The notes beneath the pieces are model-generated. The model was not told where the DNA came from, ran no database searches, and was given only the letters and a program-made list of their open reading frames with translations. From assembly GCA_051453625.1 (NCBI GenBank), contig JBOZIK010000001.1, forward strand, positions 237,070,256-237,100,059: a stretch of 29,804 bases of DNA, given 5' to 3'. This stretch comes from Welwitschia mirabilis (taxonomy: Eukaryota; Gnetophyta; Gnetopsida; Welwitschiales). Below are positions 9,862 through 22,497 of this stretch, in pieces. Position 1 is the first letter of the stretch; the number at the start of each line of letters is the position of its first letter. Position numbers and translations under genes: made by a program.

Positions 9862-11517
9862 TGTTGCAGTGCATATTTGTGCAAACATTATGCTCCTAAG
9901 AAGATCCTGTTATTTACAAATAATTATAGATTTTTTACAATACAACATACTAATATAGATGGAATTTGACTCAAATGTCATATTATCATTGAAGGAATAG
10001 GCTAGAAGAAAGAGAATTAATTTCAAGATGAAAAACTTATATAGTCTAATAGTAAAAATAAATAATAGTGTAAAAAATAATAATGTAAAAATATTTATGT
10101 AAATTTAAGCTAAGTGCAACTTCCATCCAATTACTATATCATCCTGTCATAGAGATAAGTCTTGTATAACCTAGACTAATCAAGAAATATTGTCACCAGA
10201 TCGAGATTAACCTAATCTATTGGGTATGTTAAACAAAATAGAAAATCATGTAAAGTTAATTTAGGAAGAATAGATAATGCATCTAAACTAATAATGCTCA
10301 ATCTTAAGAAAGGTTTTCTTCATAATCTATATCACTAGGAAGCAATCATGAAATCAGAAGTAATACCAAGAAAGATGCCTTTCTACAACTATAATAAATG
10401 GAACTCCACTTCTTTGATCTCTTTTCATGAGAATTTCTAGTGCAAGTGAAGATGAGTAAGAGTCAAGGGTGAAGTCAATACTTATTAACAAAAACAGATT
10501 CACAAATAAATAAGACAAATAGACATGTATACAACCCTAACACTCACATAAGAAGCATAGAAACAAATGGCCAAAGTTAGATGAAGTTTAGTAAAGAATT
10601 ATTTTAGATTTCTTCTTACTTGTCATCTGGATGATACAAGAGATGATGCTAGCTTATAAGAATTCCATGTCATCTACTAAATTAATTTAAGTTAGCATCC
10701 TTGTTGACTTAATTGTTCTCTCATCTGTACAGTTGATCGAATGATAAGCTAGACAATAGGCATTTTATAAATGTCTATGTGATGCATTAGACTTAATGTT
10801 TACAAAAAGTTTACTTCAAAATATGAAATATTATAAATTACTTTAAATGCTATAAAATATCGTGAAGATTGCATGTTTTTGTATCTTTTATCTTAACTCT
10901 CTATTATCATAGAAATCCATCATAAACCTATTTAATATCCTTCAAAATACTCAAAATACCCTATTAAATACATGCAAGTTAGTATCATAACATAGCCCTC
11001 CACTTAGCCTTTTTAGCCCCTCATAAAACCAGGTCATTAATCATGATTGTGAACCAACTTGTCCAACAATAAAAAAAAAAACTAATATATTGAAAAATTA
11101 TTTTAATTTTTTTTAAAAATCTTAAATATAAAGACTAAATTATGTAAAAATTAAAAACTAAATGTTTCACCTATTTGAGTTACTAGCCATATTATTGTCC
11201 AGGTCATTGTTTAAATGATAGAAGGGATGACAGACTTAAAAATTATTCTTGAAAAATAGAAACCTATGATAGAAATTTTCATATAAATAATTAATAAATA
11301 TAATAATAATTAAAATTCTCCTACTGAAATGTATAGTAAATAAGTAAAATGACCGCAATAAATATACTCAATNNNNNNNNNNNNNNNNNNNNNNNNNNNN
11401 NNNNNNNNNNNNNNNNNNNNNNNNNCTATGCTAAACTTAAAACAAGATGTATATATATAATCATGAGTTCTAAGTACAAACCGATGTAGAGGATAAGATA
11501 TAAAATGTGACAAATAA

Positions 11518-13010
11518 TCACTCCCCTCGATGCCTTATGATAAACTTATTACGGGTAGTAAGATTAGGTGTAGGAGAAGAAGATGAAGAGTGCTTAGGGT
11601 TTATAGGGAAATGGAGATCCAATGATATAGAAATGGAGTAAACCATCTCATATCCCTATACAGAGACTGCCTCTGGTAGGTCACCTCTTACACTCTGCTT
11701 ANNNNNNNNNNNNNNNNNNNNNNNNNNNNNNNNNNNNNNNNNNNNNNNNNNNNNNNNNNNNNNNNNNNNNNNNNNNNNNNNNNNNNNNNNNNNNNNNNNN
11801 NAGGGTCTACAGGGAAATGGAGATCCAATGATATAGAAATGGAGTAAACCATCTTATATCCCTATACAGAGACTGCCTCTGGTAGGTCACCTCTTACACT
11901 CTGCTTAATAGATATGATGCACTTATGTATGTTGAATATCTACTCCTTATAGTGCTAAACTCTCCTCTTAACTATCTGATGTTTTACTCTAGTATCTACA
12001 TCCTCTGATTAAGCATCTAGATATCTTAATTAATGAAAACCATAATAGTCTTAGTGGTCTCTACTATGAGGGCTTGGATCTGCTCTAACATAACTTCAAT
12101 TGTAGGTTTTTAAACCTGTGTTTCACTGTCTCTCCTAGTATTTGTATACCCATGTTCTAAAAATAGTGAGCGAAAGTTTGAATATGCATAATATGCTACT
12201 CATCCATGGGCTTTAGTATTAAAAATCATTGAAACATGGCTAAGAGGAGACATGAGTACCCTAGAGTCTATAGTTATTATGCCTCAATCATAGACCTAAG
12301 TATCCTTCATATAAAAGTCGGCAAGTTCATCTGCTTATCTTACATGAATGCTATCAATATCTGAAGGTGTGTAATTATGATGTGGCTATTATGAAATAAT
12401 GGTATGATGTTGTGGATCCTTCCTTTGTATAATACTCTATAGGTAAGGGTTAACTATGTAATAAGAATGCCCCACCTATCTAGTATTAAATCTCCTAGGA
12501 TGTCTAAAGCTATGTCATATGTACAACGCTCTTCTATATAACCAGTAGAATGAATATGTAAGATGCCAATTCCATCTAGATCTATAACCATTGTAATGTG
12601 ATTTGGAAGCACTATAATCTCATAGTCCTATATCGATGCTATAATCATATCCACGAGGTAACCACAAAAATCTGGTCATCGCTCTATGTGCATAGTATCA
12701 TAAACTTTTGATCTCTGATACATAATATATTCCACATGAAAAAAAAATCCAATGGAGCTATAAATTAGAGATTCTCTAATTGATCTCTGGCTCTCATATG
12801 ATCATGAAATCTCTAAAGTATCTATTAACACAGATGGTAGTAGTTTGAACCATGAGTGAACATCTATGTTGAGGTAGAGGATGCATAGGATTCGTATGCT
12901 TTACCTTAGGTGGTACTAATGGGCTCACCTCCTACTCCATGGCTTTGGCCTTAGCTTCAACTTATTTATCTCTATGCGTATGAAACCTACTCAGTAAAAA
13001 ATATGCAAAA
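11518..13010 (-). pseudogene. Gag-like 'plant transposon protein' ORF inside LTR L2
   Basis: Read on the minus strand, this encodes a degenerate protein of about 460 residues once the 100-N gap and its duplicated flank are discounted. The middle is the clearest part: FCGYLVDMIIAS, then VLPNHITMVIDLDGIG, then YDIALDILGDLILDRWG, then ITHLQILIAF. The segment pattern resembles the 'putative plant transposon protein' domain of plant retroelement gag-like ORFs, which I recognise from the arrangement of motifs rather than from a search. A coiled-coil tail follows (EVMLEQIQALIVETTKTIM). A Ser/Pro tail ends at TGA (11518-11520). Stops and frame changes are frequent, many at CAA, CAG or CGA codons. The partial L3 copy at the window end matches its tail. 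No RT or protease adjoins it. Family name moderate, coding origin strong. Confidence 0.6.
11595..11907 (-). repeat. Duplicate flanks around a 100-N gap
   Basis: The 106 bases before the gap recur after it with only a few differences, all transitions. L3 has the corresponding segment once, so the gag-like ORF should be read across only one copy. Confidence 0.85.
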
Positions 13011-14199
13011 CCTTATGTGAAATCCAATAGACAAAGCTAACTACATCGCATGAATGCTCAAAATGACCTATAAAATTAATAAAAAATGTAAAAAATTATG
13101 AAAATACATCATGCCCTCCTAAATATGTTAACATATCTTATATTATCTAGTTGTAAGAAGAAAATTTCAAAACACATGAAAAATGAAAAGAATAGTTTCT
13201 TAAGTGGGGCCCACATAAGGTGAAAATTAAAAGTGCTTGAATAAAAAATCTAATTTGGTAGAATTGTAGAACACATCGAATTGATTAATTTACCCTAAAG
13301 GACTAATATGTTTTAAACTAAGGTCTATGAGAAATTGAGTGTAAAAGATAAAACCTAATTTTTTCTCATAAAATGAATAATTGATCATATCTTTCAAAAT
13401 ACACGGTAAAAATCAAATCCATAAGTTCGAAATGGAAGAGTGTGAAAAACTAATCAACATACATGAAAAATACACATTGAAAGGCTAAAAAAGGGAAGAT
13501 AAAATTAAAAAGATAAGAAATAAAAAAACATAGTTCATTTTCAAGAATTCATAAAAATCTAGCAAATCTGGGAGCGAATCTTATAAAGACAAGACTATTC
13601 TATTGGTAGGAATCAAGGAAATCATCATTTCTCAAAGGAATGGAAAAAAATAACAAAGAAATGAATAGAAAATGAGGAAAAATATTTTGGGTTATGATTT
13701 TGTTGCACTATTATCTAGTCCTGTCATCTAGACGACATCCCTAGGATGACTCTTAAAAAAAGTAAACCGTCATCCACCTTTAACATCTAGACAACTAATT
13801 AGATGTTAAAACCTTAAAAATATTTGTAAATATAATCATGTCAGCTAAGAAATTTAGACTCAGATATTATTGTAAAGGTATTAGAATTTATCAANNNNNT
13901 TAAAAAAAAAAAGGAATTATAAAGAATAGTGAAAAATAAGGATAAAGTAGAAAACTCAAAAAAAAAATGAAAAATAGGGCTAAGAAAAACATACTAATGA
14001 GGTTGAAACTAATAATCAATACTAACAAATGTGCCTAAACTAAAGAATAAATAAGACAAAGTATAAAACTCCAAAAGTTATAAGAAATCTTATAAAAATC
14101 TATAAAACATAAAAGAATTTCTATTTAATTCTAACGCCTAAAAAATGATATGTCATGAATGGATAATAAGGAAACTACTAAATGAGAAGATTCAATATA
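13011..14199 (-). other. LTR L2 segment upstream of the gag-like ORF
   Basis: This is non-coding, A-rich sequence joining the ORF block to the conserved LTR start. It contains GGGGCCCAC at 13206-13214, unusually GC-rich here. It also holds the hairpin TGTCATCTAGACGACA at 13722-13737, followed by a GGATGAC echo at 13744-13750. Confidence 0.5.
13722..13737. repeat. Hairpin TGTCATC-TA-GACGACA
   Basis: The arms pair except for one A/C position. The right arm keeps a CpG that the left arm has as CA. This suggests the ancestral arm was TGTCGTC/GACGACA. Confidence 0.7.
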
Positions 14200-14325
14200 A
14201 AGATGATAAAATGTAGAAATGAGTTTAAATAACAAACTGAAAAACCAAAGAAAAGTAGAATGAAAATGGACACAAGGAACATGAAAAAGATTGCTTACCT
14301 ATTATTAATTCTAAAGTAGTAAACC

Positions 14326-14708
14326 CTAATGGAAAATATCATAAAGTCACCTAAATAAAAATGCCTGAGAAATGTATAAAATTCATAAAGACCCACTCGA
14401 AAAGATACTAATTATGATAATACTAAAAAGTTTTAGGTTCTTAAAATAATGGATGATAAGAGTAAAGTTANNNNNNNNNNNNNNNNNNNNNNNNNNNNNN
14501 NNNNNNNNNNNNNNNNNNNNNNNNNNNNNNNNNNNNNNNNNNNNNNNNNNNNNNNNNNNNNNNNNNNNNNTGGAAAACATCATAAAGCCACCTAAATAAA
14601 AATGCATGAGAAAATGTATAAACTTCATAAAGACCCACTCGAAAAGATACTAATTATGATAATACCAAAAAATTTTAGGTGCTTAAAATAATGGATGATA
14701 AGAGTAAA
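14326..14708 (-). repeat. Duplicate flanks around a 100-N gap
   Basis: Bases 14326-14470 recur at 14571-14708. The matching LTR sequence at about 825-970 and 8380-8525 is present once. Confidence 0.8.
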
Positions 14709-14831
14709 AGTTACTCAGAAATGAACTCACATGTTCACATCCCAAAATACACCCAATCCTTAAAAGTGAAATAAACATGTGGGAATACTAAGAGTCTAAC
14801 AAATAAGCAATACCTCTAATGATACTAGAAA

Positions 14832-15763
14832 NNNNNNNNNNNNNNNNNNNNNNNNNNNNNNNNNNNNNNNNNNNNNNNNNNNNNNNNNNNNNNNNNNNNN
14901 NNNNNNNNNNNNNNNNNNNNNNNNNNNNNNNNNNNNNNNNNNNNNNNNNNNNNNNNNNNNNNNNNNNNNNNNNNNNNNNNNNNNNNNNNNNNNNNNNNNN
15001 NNNNNNNNNNNNNNNNNNNNNNNNNNNNNNNNNNNNNNNNNNNNNNNNNNNNNNNNNNNNNNNNNNNNNNNNNNNNNNNNNNNNNNNNNNNNNNNNNNNN
15101 NNNNNNNNNNNNNNNNNNNNNNNNNNNNNNNNNNNNNNNNNNNNNNNNNNNNNNNNNNNNNNNNNNNNNNNNNNNNNNNNNNNNNNNNNNNNNNNNNNNN
15201 NNNNNNNNNNNNNNNNNNNNNNNNNNNNNNNNNNNNNNNNNNNNNNNNNNNNNNNNNNNNNNNNNNNNNNNNNNNNNNNNNNNNNNNNNNNNNNNNNNNN
15301 NNNNNNNNNNNNNNNNNNNNNNNNNNNNNNNNNNNNNNNNNNNNNNNNNNNNNNNNNNNNNNNNNNNNNNNNNNNNNNNNNNNNNNNNNNNNNNNNNNNN
15401 NNNNNNNNNNNNNNNNNNNNNNNNNNNNNNNNNNNNNNNNNNNNNNNNNNNNNNNNNNNNNNNNNNNNNNNNNNNNNNNNNNNNNNNNNNNNNNNNNNNN
15501 NNNNNNNNNNNNNNNNNNNNNNNNNNNNNNNNNNNNNNNNNNNNNNNNNNNNNNNNNNNNNNNNNNNNNNNNNNNNNNNNNNNNNNNNNNNNNNNNNNNN
15601 NNNNNNNNNNNNNNNNNNNNNNNNNNNNNNNNNNNNNNNNNNNNNNNNNNNNNNNNNNNNNNNNNNNNNNNNNNNNNNNNNNNNNNNNNNNNNNNNNNNN
15701 NNNNNNNNNNNNNNNNNNNNNNNNNNNNNNNNNNNNNNNNNNNNNNNNNNNNNNNNNNNNNNN
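14832..15763. other. 932-N scaffold gap hiding the LTR/CACTA junction
   Basis: There is no sequence here. By comparison with L1, about 130 bases of LTR (the equivalent of 8649-8781) and the left terminus of the CACTA-type element should lie inside it. Open frames reported across it are artefacts of N. Confidence 0.9.
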
Positions 15764-16055
15764 AAGGCATTCCTAAGGCATTTTTATTAAAATGCCTTAA
15801 AAGATCTTTTAAGGCATTTTTAGATGAAATGCCTCAAAAGTCTTTTGATATGTTTTATTAAATAAATACCTTGAATGGCTTCTAAGGCACTTTCTTATAT
15901 AAACGCCTAAAAAGATAAGCCTTTAGCACCTTAAAATAGTTTTAAGGCGTTTTCTAATATGAATGCTTTAAAAGGTGTTTAAGGAATTTCTTTTCATGAA
16001 TGCCTCAAAATGTTTTTAAGGTGCTCTAGCAAATAAATGCCTTAAAATATGTAAC
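15764..16055. repeat. Left subterminal palindromic repeats (about 7 units)
   Basis: Units of about 24-27 bases recur every 40 bases or so. The clearest is AAGGCATTTTTATTAAAATG followed by CCTT. Later units are AAGGCACTTTC...AACGCC and AAGGCGTTTTC...ATGC. Most units have lost the CpG (GGCG to GGCA or GGTG). CACTA transposon proteins bind arrays of this kind. Confidence 0.75.
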
Positions 16056-19000
16056 TTTGAAAGAAAAATAATTACCACAAAAAGGATTAGTATTACTATT
16101 AGTTCTATTCTAGTGATTATGTTATTGCTATTGGTTCTACTCTAGTTTCATTTTAAGGGACTTACTCTAAATAGAAATACAGACTTTAAAATGAAAAGGG
16201 TATGAAGATGGAAACTTAGCTTAGTCTAGATAAGTCCATAGTCATTATTATATTTGTATTTTAAACTACTTTTATTTTAAGAAAACTTTCCAACACCATT
16301 ATGACATTTTAGAAGAATTAAAATTCAAATAAACAAATATAATTATTATGTTAAAAGTAACTAAACTAAAGTAAAGGAATAAAATCGAATTCCAAATAAT
16401 GTAGTTAATTGTTATAACTCTTAGTTTATCATTAGTTCTATTACCCAATGAATTATAAAGTACCATGTATATTATCCAATGGAATATTACATTTTTTCTT
16501 TGTATTTAAAATCATAAAGTATTTATTTATCAATGCTAATAAGTGAGATGATAAGCAAGCAAGTGGTCCTTTGAGGGTTCCTTATTCCAACCCTATACTT
16601 AAAATGTATACACACATGAAACCAAAACTATAACACCTACATATTCTAATCCTTCATCAGTGTCCACCATTTCTGTGCTTATCAACAATCACACAACCTA
16701 CCCTAAGGAAATAAAAGAAGGTTGTTCTTAACAGGATCAATTCTTTCTTCAAGTAATTCGATCTTACTTCCATAACTTATAAGACTACTGAAGTTTACAT
16801 GTTAAGGATTGCTATGGTTCTAAATCCAAAAATGGCTCTAGTGCAGTAGAGAAGAATGGAAACACTGACTATCTAGAGAAGAGTAAGGAGTCATTTTCTA
16901 ATCATAGGTATTAAGAAAAAGTTAGTTGAAAACATAAGCTAGAAATACCAGCTAAAATTTTAAAGGTTTAAATCAAAAAGTTATTGACTTTTTCAAAATT
17001 TCAACTAAAAATATTAGTTGACTTAAAGATACTTTTAGATTAAAAAAGGGTACATGTTTCCCTTTTCTAGTGACATGTTGTCCATTTTAAATGGCTAATA
17101 AACACTCTAAGATGTTATTAAAAATATTAAATTAACAAAAACCAAAATTAAAGAATCATAACAAAGTTTTTTTGAGGGAGAAAGAAGGTCGTCATGTAGC
17201 ATTGATGTGCATCAACATATTAAATCATAATATAAAAGAATAACATTTGGTTACATTCCATTACGAATTAAAAAGGATAAGAACTTTCTTTTGAACACTA
17301 TCAGTCCTAGTTTCTTTTACATACAACAAACCAATAGGTGATAAATTACTTTATCTTCAATTTTATTTAGTTATAATATAAATTCTTTGGGGTTTTATGA
17401 CAACCAATATATAAGATATGGGCAAATAAGGGAAGTTGGTTTACAAGATTTATTGTTAAAGGTCATGGATCATAGTCCCATGAACATATAGTAAACAAGG
17501 AGATGTATTAGATATTCCCCTTTTTAATTTATTTTATGTTACAAAACAAGTATTTTTGTGTTTCATGTTATTTAACATAGAAGAAAAGAAGAGGTATGGA
17601 AATCTGTCAAAAAATTTTGGTTATATTCATGCTAGTGGAAATAGAAGATGCTAATGTTTTCTTACTAAAGATTACAATTTATAGTTCCTCTAGCATACTA
17701 TAAACAATCAGGTGATGAAANNNNNNNNNNNNNNNNNNNNNNNNNNNNNNNNNNNNNNNNNNNNNNNNNNNNNNNNNNNNNNNNNNNNNNNNNNNNNNNN
17801 NNNNNNNNNNNNNNNNNNNNCATGCTAGTGGAAATAGAAGATGCTAATGTTTTCTTACCAAAGATTACAATTTATAGTTCCTCTAGCATACTATAAACAA
17901 TCAGGTGATGAAAGATATCCCCTATTCTATTTTTGTATTGTGTTAGAAAACAAGTATTCTTATGGCTTATGATGGTCTATAATGAAGAAATGAACAACTA
18001 AGAAATACTAGTTTTGAGTTAGAATTGAGTATGTCTTAAGTAACAGTAGTAATAAAGATGGAAAATAGTTCCTATGTTGGGGTGAAGTAGACAAAGAATT
18101 AGTTAAGGTTAGGGGTGAAATGCATAGCTAATAGGAAGCTGTTTTGGGTGATAGCATGGAAATAATTTTTTGATTGAAATGTATTATGAAATTAGAAAAG
18201 AAATATTAGTATTCTGTATCATGAATGTGGGATGAAATCTTACAATTATTAATTGTATAAAAATTAGAAAAATAAGAATAAGAAAATTTGATAAATGATT
18301 GTCTCAAAATGCTAGTACGTTCATGAGCTTAGGTTCAAAGGTTTAATGATGAGAGTCTTTTTCTTTGATATGAAGGATTTAATGGCCTTAGTAGACAAAT
18401 TTAATGGACCTAAATTATGAGATTTGGAAATTAGAGTTAGTGAACCCACTCTTTTAGTAGACGTGCATTTGCTTAATTAAGTGTTGACTAAATTTGTTAC
18501 AAAGATATATGATGAAACTTTTGCATATTGATTCTAGAAAAGGAGGGATAGAATCCATCAGGTCAAGACTATGATAAAGTGTTCTTGCATTATAAGTTTC
18601 ATACTGTAAAAATAGAGGAAAATAAATCTATGTTTAATTACTGATAAGGATTAAATACTGTTCATTCTTTAAATATCAATTCAATTATACTTATTTTAGT
18701 ATTGACGTTTTGCATTCATCCAAAACTTAAGGTGAAATTACCCTTTAGAAAATTCATATATGGTTTGATAGGAAAATAAATATAAATGAAAAATGTTTGA
18801 AATGTATCAAGTATAGGGCCTATCACACTTCAAACATGATCCAATGATTTACAAGAAAAACTAGCATGAAAATACTTAGCACATTATTTAATATGAATAT
18901 CATTTTACATGGAACGATAATTTAGAAGAGGTAGTTTCTAATGATGGTGACGAATGCGCCTGACTTGTATGTGAAATATTTTTTCTTAATTTTTTAACCA

Positions 19001-20398
19001 CCTAGGAGTAAGTGACATGTGTTAAATAGAAGAAAGGCCTCGCCTAGTTACAACCAATTTTGATATGATATTATTTCTGATGTTTGATATTCTCTCTTAG
19101 TCAAGTTAGTGTGCTTTTTTAAGTTATGGGAGAAGCTTGTAGCATTGGGCATTATCAAGTCTATAGTGGGTTATATTATTTCCTAATAATACTTCATTAT
19201 TATTCTTCAAATTGAGCATTACAAGTGTATTAGAGTATGAGAAACCTACAAAATCCATGCATCTTAGGTGCTACAACAAAAAGAATAAGGAAGAAGGAAT
19301 AGATTTGTCCTAACCAAAGAATGAAGGCATGACTTATTCTTCACTTTAAAAGTAGTGAGACCTCAAACCTCATGCACATTTGGCGATTACCACATGAAAC
19401 GTTTTTTACCTTACCCTATAAGGAAGCATTTAATACTCATAGAAAAAAGAAACAAGAAGTAAAAAGTCAAAAAACACAAAGAAAAGAAAATAAGAAAAAA
19501 ATATTTTTACTAATATTTTTATTAATAAACCTTCATTAAGGATAAACTTTATATTTGTATGCCATGTGTGGAGATGACGACCTTTAAAATTGGAAATTCA
19601 AAGATCCTCTATGTTATGCATTACAACCAAAATGAGAAAAACAGTTGCACCTCAAATTTTTAAATCTTTCATCAAGTCTACTTTTACAAGTTGCAATCAT
19701 TTTGAAAGGAATTTTATACCATTTGTTGTCTAAAATATAAATATTAATTAATGGAAGTAAAAAATTAATAAAACTATACATCAAGAACTAGCATAAAGTA
19801 AGCCACATATATCATTTATTAGCTAGCTATTCTTTTCTAACAAAACAAAACATTAGCTAGTTATATATCATTAAGAATTGCCCAGATCATACATAAGTTC
19901 TTAGAAATATTTTGCCACATGTTTACCCAAATAAATATTATGACCCTTTACAAAAAAGAAAAGAAAAACCTAAAAGCCAACTGCAAGTCCACATTCTTAA
20001 CAAATGATTATTATATACTTATGATTCAAAAATCATATACTAAGGATCTATGAGAAAAAAACAAACAAATAAACAAACAGAGGAGAGTTTTACACATAAT
20101 GGGCCAAAAGGAATAGGGAACAAAATACTTACTAGTCAATACCCTAAGATAAAATCTAAAATATGATGGCCAAAACCAAGAATCTTGAATTCTTAGTCCT
20201 TTAAATGTTTCTTAGAAATTTCCATATAAATGTCTTTTAAATATACATGAAATAATAAAGTCACCATTGAAAAAAGATCAAAATCATCCAAAAAAATAAA
20301 GCCTCATTCCTTAAGTACAAAATCAAGATTTTGATATCTTTTGATGGATTCAATGTTGGAAGTAGAACCTTCACACTGAAAATGTTCATGAAGTATTA
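16056..20398. other. CACTA interior, left part: nothing recognised
   Basis: No frame on either strand gives a recognisable transposase, TNPA-like protein or retroelement domain. A slightly GC-richer patch at 16560-16900 also shows no convincing protein. One 100-N gap (17721-17820) lies within. Confidence 0.5.
17612..17914 (+). repeat. Duplicate flanks around a 100-N gap
   Basis: Bases from 17628 to 17720 recur at 17821-17913 with a single obvious difference, so this is almost certainly the same locus twice. Confidence 0.9.
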
Positions 20399-21030
20399 TT
20401 AGACAACATGTCTTCTCTTGTATTTCTTAACTTCCTTTAATAGACATGAATTCTCTACCTTAATGAAATCCATTTTGGTAGAATTATCACTAATAAATTC
20501 TAATTTTCATTCCAATTTTACCCCAAGACAATTCAGTTCATCAACCATCCTTTTTTTGTCTTCAATCTAATTTAGTAAAATTACATTCTCTTTTTAAAGA
20601 GAAACATTAAATTTAACAATTTTATCCAATCNNNNNNNNNNNNNNNNNNNNNNNNNNNNNNNNNNNNNNNNNNNNNNNNNNNNNNNNNNNNNNNNNNNNN
20701 NNNNNNNNNNNNNNNNNNNNNNNNNNNNNNNTCCATTTTGGTAGAATTATCACTAATAAATTCTAATTTTGATTTCAATTTTACCCCAAGACAATTCAGT
20801 TCATGAACCATCCTTTTTTTTTTCTTCAACCTAATTTAGTACAATTACATTTTCTTTTTAAAGAGAAACATTACATTTAACAATTTTATCCAATTCTATT
20901 AACTTTGAATTGTTATTGAAATAATTATAAATAGCTTCATACTTTACACATTCATCTACTAAACTCAAATTATTATTAAGAGAATCTTTCAATAATGACT
21001 TTATTTTATCTAAATTGCTTTTTAAACTCT
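20399..21030 (-). pseudogene. Decayed coiled-coil protein fragment inside the CACTA element
   Basis: The minus strand reads as one protein-like frame with few interruptions: LKSNLDKIKSLLKDSL, LVDECVKYEAI, LIELDKIVKFNVSL, KRMVHELNCLGVKLKSKLEF, then KVENSCLLKEVKKYKRRHVV before two stops at about 20399. Heptad-like Leu/Ile spacing and high Lys/Glu content predict a coiled coil. The internal stops are a TAA and a TAG where CAA and CAG are likely ancestors. The gap at 20632-20731 duplicates about 155 bases of it. Long coiled-coil tails occur in some plant copia gag proteins and in host myosin-like proteins. I cannot choose between them. It may be a captured gene fragment or a nested retroelement piece. 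Confidence 0.5.
20472..20891 (-). repeat. Duplicate flanks around a 100-N gap
   Basis: About 155 bases before the gap at 20632 recur directly after it (20732-20891) with a few single-base differences. Confidence 0.85.
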
Positions 21031-22497
21031 TACATTTCAGAAGTAAACGTTAGCTTTCTTGGTAAACAAAGCAATGGAAAAATGTAAAAATGGTGTAAAA
21101 TTAAAGGATGTTATACATTTTCTTCTAGACTAGAAACAATATGAGTGCTGTAAACCAAAACCCATTAGATGTGATAAAGTAGTGNNNNNNNNNNNNNNNN
21201 NNNNNNNNNNNNNNNNNNNNNNNNNNNNNNNNNNNNNNNNNNNNNNNNNNNNNNNNNNNNNNNNNNNNNNNNNNNNNNNNNNNNACTTTGAATTGTTATT
21301 GAAAGAATCACAAATTGCTTCATACTTTGCACATTCATCTACTAAACTCAAATCTTATTAAGAGAATCTTTTAATAATGACTTTATTTCAGCTAAATTGC
21401 TTTTTAAACTCTTACCTTTGAGAAGTAAATGTTAGCTTTTTTGGTAAACAAAGCAATGGGGAAATGTAAAAATGGTGTAAAATTAAAGGATGTTATACAT
21501 TTTCTTCTAGAATAGAAACAATATGAGTGCTGTAAACCAAAACCCATTAGATGTGATAAAGTAGTGATAATAGAAATAACCTTAAAAATAAAAACTTGTA
21601 TTCGAATTATATCCAAGTTAAACAATTAAAAAGTAGAGGAAAGAATTGAGCTAAAGTAAAGTGGTACATAAGCACTGACTAGTGAATACTGAGGAGAGAT
21701 TTAAAAAGCACTAGTAAAGTGTAATTTTTCTATACTTATAAACTAGATATCGCTAATAAATATTTCAATATAATACACACCCTAACTTTACATTAATCAT
21801 CATAGTGATCATAAGATAATGTCAGGTACCAAAATATTATGTTAATAACTCTATAATTCTTTATCTAAGAACCGAGATTTTAAAAAGTTTATTACCATGC
21901 ATGGGAAAATCTAAGACTTCAGTGCATCTTTTAACAAAAGATACCTGTAAAAAAGAAGCTTGTATTTNNNNNNNNNNNNNNNNNNNNNNNNNNNNNNNNN
22001 NNNNNNNNNNNNNNNNNNNNNNNNNNNNNNNNNNNNNNNNNNNNNNNNNNNNNNNNNNNNNNNNNNNAAACCCATTAGATGTGATAAAGTAGTGATAATA
22101 GAAATAACCTTAAAAATAAAAACTTGTATCCAAATCATATCCAAGTCAAACAATTAAAACGTAGAGGAAAGAATTGAGCTAAAGTAAAGTGGTACACAAG
22201 CACTGACTGGTGAATACTGAGGAGAGATTTAAAAAACACTAGTAAAGTGTAATTTTTCTATACTTATAAACTAGATATCACTAATAAATATTTCAATATA
22301 ATACACATCCTAACTTTACATTAATCATCATAGTGATCATATGATAATGTTGGGTACCAAAGTATTATGTTAATAACTCTATAATTGCTTATCTAAGAAC
22401 CGAGATTTTAAAAGGTTTATTACCATGCATGGGAAACTCTAAGCCTTCAGTGCATCTTTTAACAAAAGATGCCTGTAAAAAAGAAGCTTGTATTTAA
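20895..22497 (-). repeat. Two successive gap-flank duplications
   Basis: The segment from about 20900 to 21184 recurs at 21285-21566. Then 21541-21967 recurs at 22068-22497, each pair separated by a 100-N gap. Copies differ at a few percent of positions. The chain of overlapping duplicates is what unmerged contig ends would give. A true tandem array cannot be excluded. Confidence 0.75.

Larger units (their letters stand above)
9862..14831 (-). mobile_element. LTR L2 (larger part), 3' LTR of E2
   Basis: The plus-strand start TGTTGCAGTGCATATTTGTG matches L3 at 27753, and the first 2.2 kb aligns with L3 to the window end. The last 650 bases (14200-14831) align with the LTR at 720-1095. The order of shared parts is the same as in L1, but an extra block of about 1.5 kb holding a gag-like ORF sits in the middle. 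The remaining LTR end is at 25493-25590, beyond a nested CACTA-type element. Without that insertion L2 would be about 5.2 kb. Gaps are at 11373-11425, 11702-11801, 13895-13899 and 14471-14570. Confidence 0.65.

Noticed and set aside
14796-15790. Long open frames on both strands
   Set aside because: They run almost wholly through the 932-N gap. Only about ten codons at the ends are real sequence.
21404-22157. Short frames on both strands around 21400-22150
   Set aside because: They lie in a gap-flank duplication, change between the copies, and overlap the better coiled-coil frame only partly.
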